The position numbers were made by a program, and so were the translations under genes. Shown here piece after piece: positions 35,759 to 49,476 of a stretch of 64,000 bases of DNA. Positions within the stretch are counted from its first letter, which is position 1. Every line of letters starts with the position of its first letter. The notes below the pieces were generated by a model that saw only the letters and a program-made list of their open reading frames with translations, searched no databases and was not told where the DNA came from. This DNA comes from Paraspadella gotoi (taxonomy: Eukaryota; Chaetognatha), in contig JBJCIZ010000239.1 in the NCBI GenBank assembly GCA_051294375.1, positions 3,948,402-4,012,401 on the forward strand. Direction: 5' to 3'.

Positions 35759-38531
35759 AGAGAGAAAGGAGAGAGAGAGAGAGGGAGGGCGACGAGTCAT
35801 AAGGGAAGAGAGAGATGAGAGGGGAGGCGAGAGAGAGAGGTGAGAGAGACAGAGAGAGAGAGAGAGGAGACAGAGAGCAGAAATAAGAGAGAGAGCAGAG
35901 AGGAGCAGAAAGAGAGAGAGAGAGAGAGAGCATAGCGGGGGGGAGCAGAGAGGGAGAGAGATGAGAGAGATGAGAGAGAGAGATTAGCGAGGGAGAGAGA
36001 GAGGGGGAGAGACAGGGAGAGAGAGAGAGAGATGAGAAGAGGGAGACGATGGAGAGGATGAGAGAGAGAGAGAGATGATGAGAGAGTAAAAAGACGAGAG
36101 AGCACGAGGCGTCAAATTGAAGTCTCTTTGTTCCTTTCTTAACACATAAATTAGTGGTTTTTTAAAATCGAATTCGGTTTAGAAGTTGAAANNNNNNNNN
36201 NNNNNNNNNNNNNNNNCTCTCTCTCTCTCCTTTATTTTGGTCTCTTCCCTCTAACACCCTTTTGGCAAAAAATGTTGAACTCTAATCTCATTTGCATATT
36301 GCAGTTTTTCATAATACTAGTTCTTTTCGGCGTGTAACTATATTTAGTTACATTGAAACGACAGTTTTTTTGTAGGCTAAAGCGAAGGCTATTGTAATTA
36401 TCTATTACTATTACTGCATAACTTATATACCTAACAGGAACGTTTTAAAGAAATTACTGAATCTCGTCAAATGTCAATTTAACTAGCTAAACTTACTTTT
36501 CTGCATATTTTAAAAAAGTCATTTTTCTTTAAAATTTTCGCCTCTGAAAAGAGCATCATCAAAAAGTTGGCAAACAAACAAGGGATAGTTTATTTGAACG
36601 ATAGAAGAGAGTTAAGGCGTGTCAATAAGGTGGCTCTCGAGGGCGTTGGGCCTTGGGGCCCAACAGAATCAATTAAAGATTGAAAAATTTATAAATGTTA
36701 AAAACATCAAACACAATAACGTAATATTAATTAATTAATTATTGTTCAACATTCTGTTGACGTTTTTTTCCTTTCATACATTATAATACGTTATTGTTTG
36801 TAACGTTTTTAGTTGCGCAACTCTATAAGTCACTTTTCGGTAGGTCTGTCGGTCCGTCGGTCGGAATGTCTGTCCGTCGGTTGGTAGCTCTTTTTTTAAG
36901 ACTAAAACTAAAACTAAAAAAAAAAATAAAAGACAGAATTTTGATGCAATTTTTATTTGTTTACTGTGTTCTACTGTTCCAGTCTTTTTTCGCTGTCATT
37001 GGTACCCTTACTGCCTTTTGTTTAAAATAAAAAACCAAAACACTTTTTGCCTACAAAAAAAATGTAATTGGTGATTAAAGTCGGAGTGGCTCCCGGACTC
37101 GTGGAAGAGTAAGATAGAGAGGAGAGAGAGAGAGAGAGAGAGAAGTAATAAGACGAGAGAGGCAAGATGGGTGCAATATTGAAGTCTTCTTGTTATACCA
37201 CTCCGACGGGTTTTTTTGCTTTTTTTTGCCTTATTTGTTTTTTCTTTTTTCTGTCGAAAATATCGAGATTTTTGTTTTTAGGTCAAGTAGAGATCAAGGA
37301 ATATAGTCGCTTTGTTTTTTCGATGGTGCTAGCGATCGGTGCTTGCTCGTATGCTCGGTCTCTTCTCTTCTCGTCTTCTCATTCTCTTCGTGGCTCGTCG
37401 TTCTGTTGCTCTGCCGTCTCTTCTCGGTGTCAGTCTCCAGTCTCTGTTCCGGTCATGCTGCTGGCTCTCATTTCTCGTCTCTCGTCTTGCCTTTTAATTT
37501 TTGTGGTCTCTCATCCCTCTAAACACCGCTTGTTTGGCATAACAAATGTTGAACGCTCTACATTCTCATTTTTGCATAGTTGCGAGTTTTTCCGATAATA
37601 CTGTATGTTTCTTTCGGCGTGTAAGAGCTGATAATTTAGTGTACACGTTGAAGAACGGACATGTTTTTTTGGTAGGCCATAAGAGGGCGAAGGGCGTATT
37701 GGGCTAATTATCTTATTACTATTAGCTTGTGGCATAACTTATATACCCTTAACAGGAACGTTTTAAGAAAAATTACTGAAATCTCGTCAATATGTCAATT
37801 TTAACTAGCTATACTATACTGTTTCTGGCAGTATTTTATTAAAAAGTCATTGTTTTCCTTTTCAAATTTTCAAGCCCTCTGAGAAAGAGCATCATCAAAA
37901 AAGTTGGCGAAAAGGCAAAACAAGGGAATACGTTTACTATTGTTTACGGAATAGAAGAAGATGTTAAGAGTGCGTGTCCAATAGGTGGCTCTCGAGGGCT
38001 GTTTTGGGCTCTTGGGGCCGCAACAGAATCAAGTTGACATAGATTGAAAAATTTTAGTAATATGTAACAAAACATCAAACAGCAATACTTTAAGAATCGT
38101 AAAATATTAATTTTTTAATTAATTATGTGTTTCAATCATTCTGATGAACAGTTTCTTTTCCTTGTCGATACATTATAATTACGTTATTGTTTGTCAACTG
38201 TATTCTTTAGTTATAGTTAATAGTTATACGTAATACCGCTTTAAATGCAATTATCGGTTTTTGTTTCTTTCAGAAAATGGTGGTATGATGAAGTCAAGAT
38301 TTTTATTTGTTTTCTGTTTAGGCGAACTTTTCACTTCCGACAAGCAGAGCAAGATAAAGAAAAGTGCGGCAGGATCGGGCGATTCGCCATCTCTCGGCTC
38401 TGGCTGCCTCATCGTCTTTCTGGTCTCTGGCTGCTCCTTCCAGTCCTCTCGCTCATCCGTCTCTCGGTGTCCTCTCTCTCTCTCTGCATCCGATCTCGTC
38501 CTCCCTNNNNNNNNNNNNNNNNNNNNNNNNN

Positions 38532-38562
<31 letters not shown>

Positions 38563-39992
38563 CTCTCTCCATGGATTAATATCCTTCACCATTAGATTTC
38601 CCCCTTTTCACAAAATTCCAAAAAAACTTTCTAGATCGGTCGGTCGGTCTATGCGTCGGAGAGTAAAAAAAAAGAAAAAAGAAGGAGAAGGAAGAAAAAG
38701 AAAAGAAGGAAAAAAAGACCAAAAAATTGAAGGAGGGAAAAAAAAAGGAAAATAAAATGAAGGGACAAGTTTTAAGTGTTGCGCCCTAGTGACTTTCTTG
38801 TATATATTCATTTAAAAAAAAATCATGAAATTGGTACAGCCAATATAAAAATTATCCATTCCTTTAATAAATAAGCTATCTTGCCCCTGACTATGGACAG
38901 GCTTTGGTGGTTTAAGGCCTCCATCACTCTTACAAGATAATGACATAACATGTCCCTGCAAGCTTTCAATCAAGACTCACTCAGTCTCGTTTATTCACTC
39001 ATTCACTCATGTAATTCCGGAATTATAAAAAAAAAATCATGAAAAGATCTTATGGTTGATCACATAATTATAAAGTATTAGATATAAAGTAAAATAACCA
39101 AGTACTACACAAACCATACCGTATTGATTTTCTGAACATGTTACCATCTTTTGATATGGTAACTTGATTAAGCAAGTATGAAACATAGGCACACTGGGTT
39201 TAATAATACATCTACCTTTTAATATTCAATTTTTTGACCTAAGTTCGTTTTTTGGTCCATTGATCATATTTTTAGTTGCGCCACGAGTACTCGCGGAGCA
39301 ACTCTATAAGTCACTTTTCGGTCGGTCTGTCGGTCGTTTGGTATGTCTGTCCGCTGGTCTATCCCACTTATATTAAAAATGCATATAATTCGCTTATAGT
39401 TAGTTGCTCATTTGTTAAGACAGGAAAAAACCTCAAATCTAAGTGACTGCTGTTGCCGGCTTCAGGAATTTCTAAAACTATAAGGAATAAAAGACGGAAT
39501 TTAGAACCAGTGCATATCATATATACAAGTTTTTTAGTCATGTCATATCATGTCATATCCTGTGATATAGGGAAATACACGTGAAAATAAATCACTGCGG
39601 CGCAACACATTGGAATCACCATTCTTGTTATATGATCACGTGACTACGCAAGTATGAAATAAATGCACATTCAACATCTTATTGTGCTCAATCTTGCAAC
39701 AAAATATTGTTAAAAGTAAGTATTAGCTGAATGATGAAAATTTAAAATATAAATAAAAATGACAAACTGACAGACCGACAAAAAAAGTAACTTATAGAGT
39801 CGCTTTGCGATTTGCTCGCGGTGCAACTAAGGAAGAAGAATAAGAAGAAGCCAAGAATTATTTGTTTACTCAACCATTTATCTTCAGAAAGAGACAAACA
39901 AGAGAAGAAAAAAAATTTGGGGGGAGAGATAGAACCGTAAAAATGTTTTTCTTTCTTTCTCTTTTGAGAGAGAGAGAGAGAGAGAGAGTGGG

Positions 39993-40051
<59 letters not shown>

Positions 40052-41816
40052 TGATAGAAAAATGGATAGCAAAAATATCTAAAAAGCCGGTTCTATTTCT
40101 TTCGTGGAAAGTTTGAAATTTTGTTAATCTATTAATCATCTCCATTAACATATAAACATTAACATCTATATATTATAGAATTTAAGACTGCAATATCTTT
40201 TACCTATTTGTTGAATGTTATGCCTTATCCTCCCTATTTTTGATATCTTTCTCTCTCTGTCCCCAAAATTAAGCACTCAATCAATTTTTGCACACGTTTC
40301 TCAAACTATGAGAGAGATTTCCTGATTAGTTTTTAGTCTCATTTATGAACTCAATAGAAACTAATTGCCCGGAAGAAACCTTAAGTTTCCAAAGGACTTT
40401 TTTGCAAGAATAAAAGCTTAAATATACAATTTAAGACATTTTTTTTGGAACTCATGTTAATCAGTTCGTCCAGGCGAAGACTCGAACGCTCGACTTTGAT
40501 AGTATGAGAAGAAAAACATCTCACAGTAAAAATGAGGTTTCTTCCATGCGATGAGTTTCTATTGAGTTCATAAATGAAACTAAAAACTAATCAGAAATCT
40601 TCTCTCTTACTTTGAGAAACGCGCGCGAAAATTGACCGAACGCTTAATTTTGGGGACAGAGAAAGATATCAAAAAATAGGGAGGATAAGGCATAACATTC
40701 AACACTATTAATTCAGCAAATGACGTCTTGTTTTAGGTCGAAACAACTTCAAAAACAACGGGAAAACTTCAAAAACATTAAGCATTAAATTCGCAAATTG
40801 GCCTCATCCCTTATGGCCTTTAAGGACATAACATAACATAACATAATATAACATAACATTCACTCTGCTTTCGCAAGTTTCTAAGAGGAACGTCTTTCCT
40901 ACCAATCTGTAACGCAATAATAAACCAAGCATTTCAGCAAGCAATAAGAAGTTCCTCTTGCTTGCCACAAAACTGTTTTTCTCTTTTCCTTTCTTCATTG
41001 TCTTTGTTGTTATCGATTTCGTCGTCGTCGTCGTCGTCGTCACGTAATAAATGAGATAAAAAATAAGAAATAAAGGAAAATCATCAATCACCTCTTCTCT
41101 TTTCTTCTCTTTTCTTCTCTTCTCTTCTCTTTTCTTCTCTCTTTTTCTTCTCTTTTCTCTTACTTTTTCCTTTTCTTTTTACTTTCTTCGCCTCATTATT
41201 TCCTCCTTTTCTTCATATCTTCTTTACTTTTATCCTCCTAATATCTTTTTTTATTTTCCTCCCTTTTTTTCTTACTTTTCCCTTCCTTAATCCTATCCTT
41301 CTTTTCCTTCTTAGACTCTTTTTATTTCTCTCTTTTCCTTCATTTCTATTTATTTTCCTCCCTTTTATTTCTCCTTTCCTTCCTTTCTCTCTCCTTTGCT
41401 TTCTTTCTATTTCCTTTCTTCCCTTTTATTTCTCCTTTCCTTTCTTTCTATTTCCTTTCTTACCTTTTATTTCTCCTTTCCTTTCTTTCTATTTCCTTTC
41501 CTCCCTTATGTTTTTCCTTTCCTTCGTTTTCGTTCATTTTTCTCTTTTTCTTTTGCTTCCTCCTTTCTTCCCTTTCCTTCTCCTCTCCTCTATTCTCTCT
41601 TCTTTCCTTTCTTTCACCTTTCCTTTCTTTATTTTTTTGATAACTCTCTTTTAGTTCCTCTCTTTTCTCTTTCCCTCCCTCCTCTTCCTCCTCTTCCTCC
41701 TCTTTCACTTCCTTCCTCCCTCGATTCTCCTTCCCGACCTCAGCGGTCATTTTCTCCCACTTCTTTGTCTTTTGCAAAAACCTCTCTCTCTCTATCTGTG
41801 TCTCTCTCTCTCTCTC

Positions 41817-41859
<43 letters not shown>

Positions 41860-42039
41860 GAGGAGAGAGAGAGAGAGAGAGGCGAGAGAGAGAGTGCCCC
41901 CAGAACAACGATTCCAGGCAAACGTCCGAAATATTGACCGTCGCCGTGATTTATCAGACGGCTTCGGTCCCATGGTTTCCGGCTCAATCAAATCCCTCCC
42001 AAAGTTCTCTCTCTCTCTCTCTCTCTTCTCTCTACTCTC

Positions 42040-42072
<33 letters not shown>

Positions 42073-43419
42073 TCTCTTTCCTTTTNNNNNNNNNNNNNNN
42101 NNNNNNNNNNNNNNNNNNNNNNNNNNNNNNNNNNNNNNNNNNNNNNNNNNNNCTCTCTCTCTCACAACGTTGACCGATGTCTCAATCCCATTCTTACGTT
42201 TCTTTTCCTAATCGTCGAACAAATTTCGGTGGGAAAGAATATTATTTTCGCGGAAACGAAGCGATGTAGCGGATATTATATTAATTAATTAATTTTATCG
42301 TTGAACTAATGATTAAAGACGGAGAGAGAGACCAACGGAATGACTGAAACGACAGAAAGAGAAGAAAAAGAGAAAGGGAAAGAGAGAGACAGANNNNNNN
42401 NNNNNNNNAAAAAACACATATTTTCCCCCATCTCTCTCTTCTCCATTTTTTCAATGATTTTTTTTCTTTTTTATTATCAACCGCAATCTTTTTTCTTTCC
42501 TAATCTCTCTTATTCTTTATTCCCCTAACTTTATACCCTTAGGTTCCTTTCTTTTTCTTTCTCTCTTTTCCCCTCCTTCTTTCCCCCCTTTCTTTTCTCT
42601 CCTTTTTTTCTGCCCTTCCAGTATTTTTATTTACTTTCTCCCAATTTTTTTTTGTTTTTCCTTTCAACTAATTTTATGTATTTACATCTTAGAAACAAAG
42701 TTTGAAATAATTGGCAATAACAATTTATTATCAANNNNNNNNNNNNNNNNNNNNNNNNNNNNNNNNNNNNNNNNNNNNNNNNNNNNNNNNNNNNNNNNNN
42801 NNNNNNNNNNNNNNNNNNNNNNNNNNNNNNNNNNNNNNNNNNNNNNNNNNNNNNNNNNNNNNNNNNNNNNNNNNNNNNNNNNNNNNNNNNNNNNNNNNNN
42901 NNNNNNTTTAGTTTGTGAAAATATTAGACAGATTTTGTGTAGAAGGAGAAAGTGAGAGAGAGAGAGAGGGCAAAGTTTCTCTGTTTCTCTCTCTCTCCCC
43001 ATCTTCTAAATCTCTAATAATTTCACAAACTAAATTGACGCTGAAGAAGGCTTGTAAAAAATAAATTGTTATTGCCAATTATTTCAAACTCTGTCTCTAA
43101 TCTCTAATCACAACGAAAGAAAGGATTACAAAACAATGCATTTACATCAAATAATATTTTGAAATATAATATATATGCAAATACATACATTTTCTTACAA
43201 ATTAAATTCTTAAATGAAAAACTTTTTATTCTATTTGGTTGTTAAAAAATACATAATTATTCTTTTTCTTTCCCTCTTTAGAACGAACAAAGAAGTAACT
43301 GAAATAAAATCGAATGAATGAAAATAATTAATAAAAAAATTATTATAAAAATTTAAGAATTANNNNNNNNNNGACGATGACGAAAATAAGGATAAGATTG
43401 ACGTGAAAAATACGATAAA

Positions 43420-43453
<34 letters not shown>

Positions 43454-44718
43454 TCTCAGAAATCGATCTCGTGGGTGAAATGAGTGAAGAAGTCATTTCC
43501 GGTTGATGGAAGGAAGACGATGACGACGACAATAAAGATGACAAAGACGACAATGATAAAGATGACGATGATGACAACAATGATAACTTTAACGACGACG
43601 ATAACAACGACGATGATGATAAAGATGACATTTATGGCAACGATGATGATAAAGATGAAAACGACAACGACTATGATAATGACAATGACAACAATAAATA
43701 TTATGACGATGACAAAGATAATGACGACGAATAAGATGACAATAATCATGAGAAGATAAGGATGACAACGACGATGAGGACATGATGACGACAACGACGA
43801 CGACGTTTACGATAAGGACGACGACGATTATGACGATGACGATAAAGACGACGACGATGACGACTAATACGACGACGATGACGATAAAGACGACGACGAT
43901 GACGATGATGATGACGACGACGACAATGACGACGGTAACGATAAGGACGATGACAAATGTGACGACGACGATGATGACGACGACAATGACGATAAAGACG
44001 ACGACGATGATGATGACGATGTCGACGACGATAACGACGACGTTAACGACGAAAGCGTTTTAGAGAAAACGACGTCGAAATTAAGGAAAACGGCGATAGA
44101 CCGAATGTCCAGCGGTGACAGGCGTGAGAGAGCAGAGAAAGAGAGAGAGAGAGAGAGAGAGAGGAGAAGAGAGAGAGAGAGAGAGAGAGAAGAAGAGAGA
44201 GAGAGAAGAAGCAGATGGCAACGTCACTGGGGAAATGCTCGAAGCAGTTAAGGATATACGACGAATTGTTGAATGTTTTATAAACGAGATATCAAATCTT
44301 AATGTTTAACATTATTTATTGTTATTTATTGATGCGAAAAAGATTTGTATTTAAAAAAAAGGGGAATTCATTTCTTTTTTTTAAATTCCGGTGATAAAAA
44401 GTTCGAGGAAAACTTAAAAATTATGATTTAAACTAAAAAAAATAAAGATTTTCAGACTGAAAAAAAAAAGGAAATAAATTTTGTTTCGTGTTTTTTTTTG
44501 TTTTTTTTTTTGGTTTTTCTTTAAGTTTTTCTTTATGTTTTTTGTTTTATTCGTTTATTTATTATTTAAAAAAAAATTTACAAAAATACTTTTACAAATG
44601 ACAAATGACGATTTTTGATGTTGAGTTGTGTCTCTTTTTTTAAAGGAAGGTCGTTTATCAGTTTTCGTGAGACGGTTATATTTTAAAGGAAGATGAGAAT
44701 AAGTATTATAAAAAAGGG

Positions 44719-44805
<87 letters not shown>

Positions 44806-46160
44806 AGGAAAACGAGAAAGATAAAAAGAAAAAAAAAACAAATAAAGACAAAGAAAAAAGAAAAGAAAAGAAAATTGCAGCGAGAAAATATCCGTCACAA
44901 AATGAAAGGGGCGTTGACCGACGAGCATCACATTGTGTCAATCGCCGCTTTTATTGACCAATAAGAGACGTGATTTACGACCCTCTAGCCAATCAGGATT
45001 CGAGACGGAAGTAATCGTTGAGAACGTGAGTACGAGGGTCGATAGAAATCAAAATAGGGCAAAGGAGATCGGAGTGGCCACAATGGCGAAATGCGAAGTG
45101 GTTATTCAAACACTCTTGAAGATGACCTATAATCAGGTCAATGGTACCGGAACCTGCCCCTTTAATCGAAAAGAGGGCCAAAGGGTCGTGCCCCATACTT
45201 TTGAGGGGAATAAAGCTCCTTTAATCTGAAATGGAGCAGCGGGGTACAAAACTTCAAATCTGGAAAGTGTCGCAGAATAACTTGGGGTTAAATCTCGAAT
45301 CAGATTGAGTTATAAAATCTCATTTGCATATTGTAACAATTTATATTATCTCTCATATCTTTTAAGTTTTAATATATAATTTCTTTTCAATCGTATATTA
45401 CTATTTTAAGGTTTTAATAAGGTTTGATAATGATTTAGTTTTCTAAATAATATTTTATAGTAGTGTTGTAGCTTTAAAAAGTAAAATATTTTTCTCGTTA
45501 TAAAAGATAGTCTCATGTTTAATAGAAAAATAAAATTCAGTTTTCTCTTTCTTAGTTTATAACTTTAAAAAAATATTGTTTTTATTGATACCGTTGTTGT
45601 TTTTCTATTTAACATTTGCGTTAATATCGTTTTTGTTATTAATAAAAAAAAAAAAAGTACTCTTGATCCTGGGGTCGTGGGTTCGAGCCCCACATTGGGC
45701 TCCCCTGGGGACTTGGAGAGCGAGCTCGAGGACCGAACCAGTAAAGTAAGTGAAAAGAAAAAAATATAAAGCGAAGGGTGTTATACAGGAATATACATTA
45801 TATAATATACAATATACATTCAAACGCGAATGTAGTCAGCGGTGGTCTGTGGGTCCGATGACCGACTCGACGGGTGAAGGACTGAATCTCGGGGGGGGAA
45901 AAACCTTCAATCTATAATCGGAACTGTATTTTCTGAAAAGGGGCAGGAGCGTACTCTTATGACTCTTATCCTTAATTTATACCCCTAACCTTAAACCATA
46001 GTCCCTAACCCTAATGACTATCCTAATCCCTAACCTTAATCGCTTGCCTCATCCCTAACCTCCAATCTTTAACTCAAAATATTAACCTAATTCCAAATTT
46101 AAAATCAAATTGGGCGTTATGGGAAAATAAGGCCGCTCGCTAGCTAGCTAGCTAGCTAGC

Positions 46161-46211
<51 letters not shown>

Positions 46212-46240
46212 CTAGCTAATTAGTTAATTAGTTAGCTAGC

Positions 46241-46275
<35 letters not shown>

Positions 46276-48912
46276 CTAGCTCTAAGGGAGAGCGAGGTTG
46301 TCACGTTTGTCACGGTCACTGTCACGGCTGTCACGGTGCTTGAGGATAAAGTCCCTTTAATTGGAAAAAAAGGGGCCGAGTTGTTCAACCCCCGCCCCTC
46401 CAAATCTGAAGGGGGGATTAAAGCCCTTTACATTTGAAAAGAGGCAGGGGGGGAAAGACCCTCAAATCTTGAAAGGGGGGGCTTGGGGCTAAAAAGCCCC
46501 TCAGAGAAGAAAAGAGAAGAGAAGAGAAGAGAAGAGAAGAGAAGAGAAGAGAAGAGAAGAGAAGAGAAGAGAAGAGAAGAGACAAAATCCTTTTCTTCGG
46601 CTCTGGAATAAAATCAACGGTCGTATTATTCGTCGTAGCAATGAGGACGACGACGAAGACGACGACGACGAAGACGACGGTGACAACGACGACGACGAGT
46701 AAAATGACGATGATAGCGACGACGACGACGACGACGACGACGCCAATAAAGGAAATAGAGACTAATAAAAAGACGAAATCAAGAAGAATGAAAGGATTGG
46801 ATTTGGGAAAAGAGAAGGAGGAAGGAGGGAAGAAGAGGAGGAAGAAGAGGAGGAAGGAGGAAAGGGAGGAAGAAAGAAGTAGTAAGAGGGAACAGAAAAA
46901 GAGGACAGAGAAAGAAAGTAGGAAGATATGAGAAAGAAAAGATGAATGTAATGTTTAATACATAATTTCTTGATATTCAGCTCCTTGTGAGTTGCGCAGC
47001 GAGTTCTCTGGGTAGTACTCGGTCGGTCGGTCTGTCGCTCGGTCGGTCTGTTGGTTTGTCTAACTTACATTTCGAATGATTATAAATGCTCTCTAACTTT
47101 CCAATGATTTTTTTGTTGTTGTTGTTGTTTATAAAGAAATCGAATGAACAAATAAAGAATAAAAGACAAAATTTCGATGCAATTTTTATTGAACGCTCAT
47201 TGGCCCTTTTGATGCGTGACTTGTCACATTGACCATGTGATCACTCGGAAATAAATATGAGAAAGTTAGTGCGGCGCAACACATTGGTATTCCAGTTTCT
47301 GTTGTTTGATACTATTGCGGAGTATGACATAGCACTCCCCGATAAAATACTTGAGTTGAGACAGGGTTAACTGAAACTGTTTAGTGAGATATTATTATAC
47401 CACTTCACTGAAAGGGAAGCCAGGTACTCTGGGAGTGAATATACTAGACAGTGAGTGAGTCTTGATTTTAAAGTTGTACCAATTTTACGGTATCAAAAGG
47501 AAAAAAATGCTGGAAAAGAAAAGTAAATCATCTGGAAGACGAAAACTACGAAAGCGACAGATGCAACGACAACAACGACGACCACAACGACAACAACGAC
47601 GACAACAACGACGACAACAACAACGACAAAGTCCTTCCTCCATATTTGTCCTTTTTTTCTTTTTTACTTTTTTTTTCACTTTCTTTCCTTCCATGTCATT
47701 TCGGTTATTTNNNNNNNNNNNNNNNNNNNNNNNNNNNNNNNNNNNNNNNNNNNNNNNNNNNNNNNNNNNNNNNNNNNNNNNNNNNNNNNNNNNNNNNNNN
47801 NNNNNNNNNNNNNNNNNNNNNNNNNNNNNNNNNNNNNNNNNNNNNNNNNNNNNNNNNNNNNNNNNNNNNNNNNNNNNNNNNNNNNNNNNNNNNNNNNNNN
47901 NNNNNNNNNNNNNNNNNNNNNNNNNNNNNNNNNNNNNNNNNNNNNNNNNNNNNNNNNNNNNNNNNNNNNNNNNNNNNNNNNNNNNNNNNNNNNNNNNNNN
48001 NNNNNNNNNNNNNNNNNNNNNNNNNNNNNNNNNNNNNNNNNNNNNNNNNNNNNNNNNNNNNNNNNNNNNNNNNNNNNNNNNNNNNNNNNNNNNNNNNNNN
48101 NNNNNNNNNNNNNNNNNNNNNNNNNNNNNNNNNNNNNNNNNNNNNNNNNNNNNNNNNNNNNNNNNNNNNNNNNNNNNNNCATCGTTCATCGTCATTCTTC
48201 CTCGTTCATAGTCGTTGTTCATCGTCATTCTTTCTCGTTCGTCGTCGTCGTTAATCGTTCATCGTCATTCTTTCTCGTTCATCGTNNNNNNNNNNNNNNN
48301 NNNNNNNNNNAACGACAGCATGAAACGAGAAGAATGACATGAACGAACGATTAAATGAGGGAAGAATGGACGATGAACGATCTGCACAGCATGAATGAGA
48401 AAAAGACGATGACAACGATGACGAATAACGAGAAAGCCAATGACGCATAAACGATCGACGACGGACGACCCATTGAACGAGACAAGAATGGACGATGAGA
48501 ACGCAGGGAAGAATTGACGTGAACGATGAAACACGAATGAGACCAAAACGCACTGACGACTGAACGATACGACACGAGAACAAGATGACGATGAACAACG
48601 GACCTATTGAACGAAGGAAGATGACGATAACGATGACGATGAATGACGACAGAATGACGCATGAACGAGTGAACGAGAAAGAATGACGACATTGGAACCG
48701 AGAAAGAATGACGATGAACGATGAACGAGAAATGAATGAACGGAAGCATGACGCATGAGCAACGCATTGACGCATGAAGTACGATGAGAGCACATCGACG
48801 CACTGAGACGACGACGACGACGAACTACGTCGAACGACGATTCGTTTAAGATGAGAAAAAACGGAGATTTTTCCGGAGAAATCGTGAAAAATGATTCTTT
48901 TTTTTTCTTGGA

Positions 48913-48957
<45 letters not shown>

Positions 48958-49415
48958 ATTTGTTTTTTTTTTCCCCTTGCTAAAATTATCTTCTCTCTCT
49001 CTCTCTCTCTCTCGTCTCTCTCTTTCTTTCCTCGTCATCTCAACAGACCGTGACCGATGCTCTCCCATTCTTACGTTTCTTTCTATCGTCGAACTAATAT
49101 TTCGGTTGGAAAAATATTATTTTTCGCGGTATATACGAAGCGGATGTAGCGGGAATTATATTAATTAATTAATTTTATCGTTGAACTTAATGATTTAAAG
49201 ACGTGAAGTAGAGACACGGAATGACTTGAATACTGAACAGGAAAGAGAAGAAAAAGAAAGGGAATAATGAGGAGATGGATCAGAAGAAAGATAGAATAAA
49301 GAAGTAAAAATTATCAGCCAGTATGATTCGAATCAGTACGAATTCAGACGCGATAAAGAGAGAGATTATGGTTATTTGAAGAATAGAGAGAGGAGAGAGA
49401 GAGAGAGAGTAGGAT

Positions 49416-49476
<61 letters not shown>

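Larger units (their letters stand above)
36060..38200 (+). repeat. direct duplication, copies at about 36060-36810 and 37130-38200
   Basis: Shared markers in order: AAGACGAGAGAG, GAAGTCT, the CT-rich segment, CATTTGCATATTGCAG, CAACAGAATCAA and ACATTATAATACGTTATTG. The second copy is longer by many single-base insertions, e.g. GGCGTGTAAGAGCTGATAAT for GGCGTGTAACTATAT. The noise pattern suggests an unpolished read. Confidence 0.75.
42153..48230 (+). repeat. copy 1 of a direct duplication of about 6 kb
   Basis: Colinear with 49040-54240. It includes CAACGTTGACCGATG at the start, the GAC trinucleotide array, CCAGCGGTGACA, a GAAA array, CCTATAATCAGGTCAATGGT, a tRNA-like SINE, a TTAG array, a GAAGA array and the ATCGTTCATCGTC minisatellite. 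It is interrupted by gaps at 42394-42408, 42735-42906, 43363-43372 and 47711-48179. Confidence 0.85.

Noticed and set aside
45660-45702. Possible tRNA gene, because of a perfect B box and T stem
   Set aside because: There is no acceptor stem or A box upstream, where a poly(A) run occurs instead. It is better explained as a truncated SINE.
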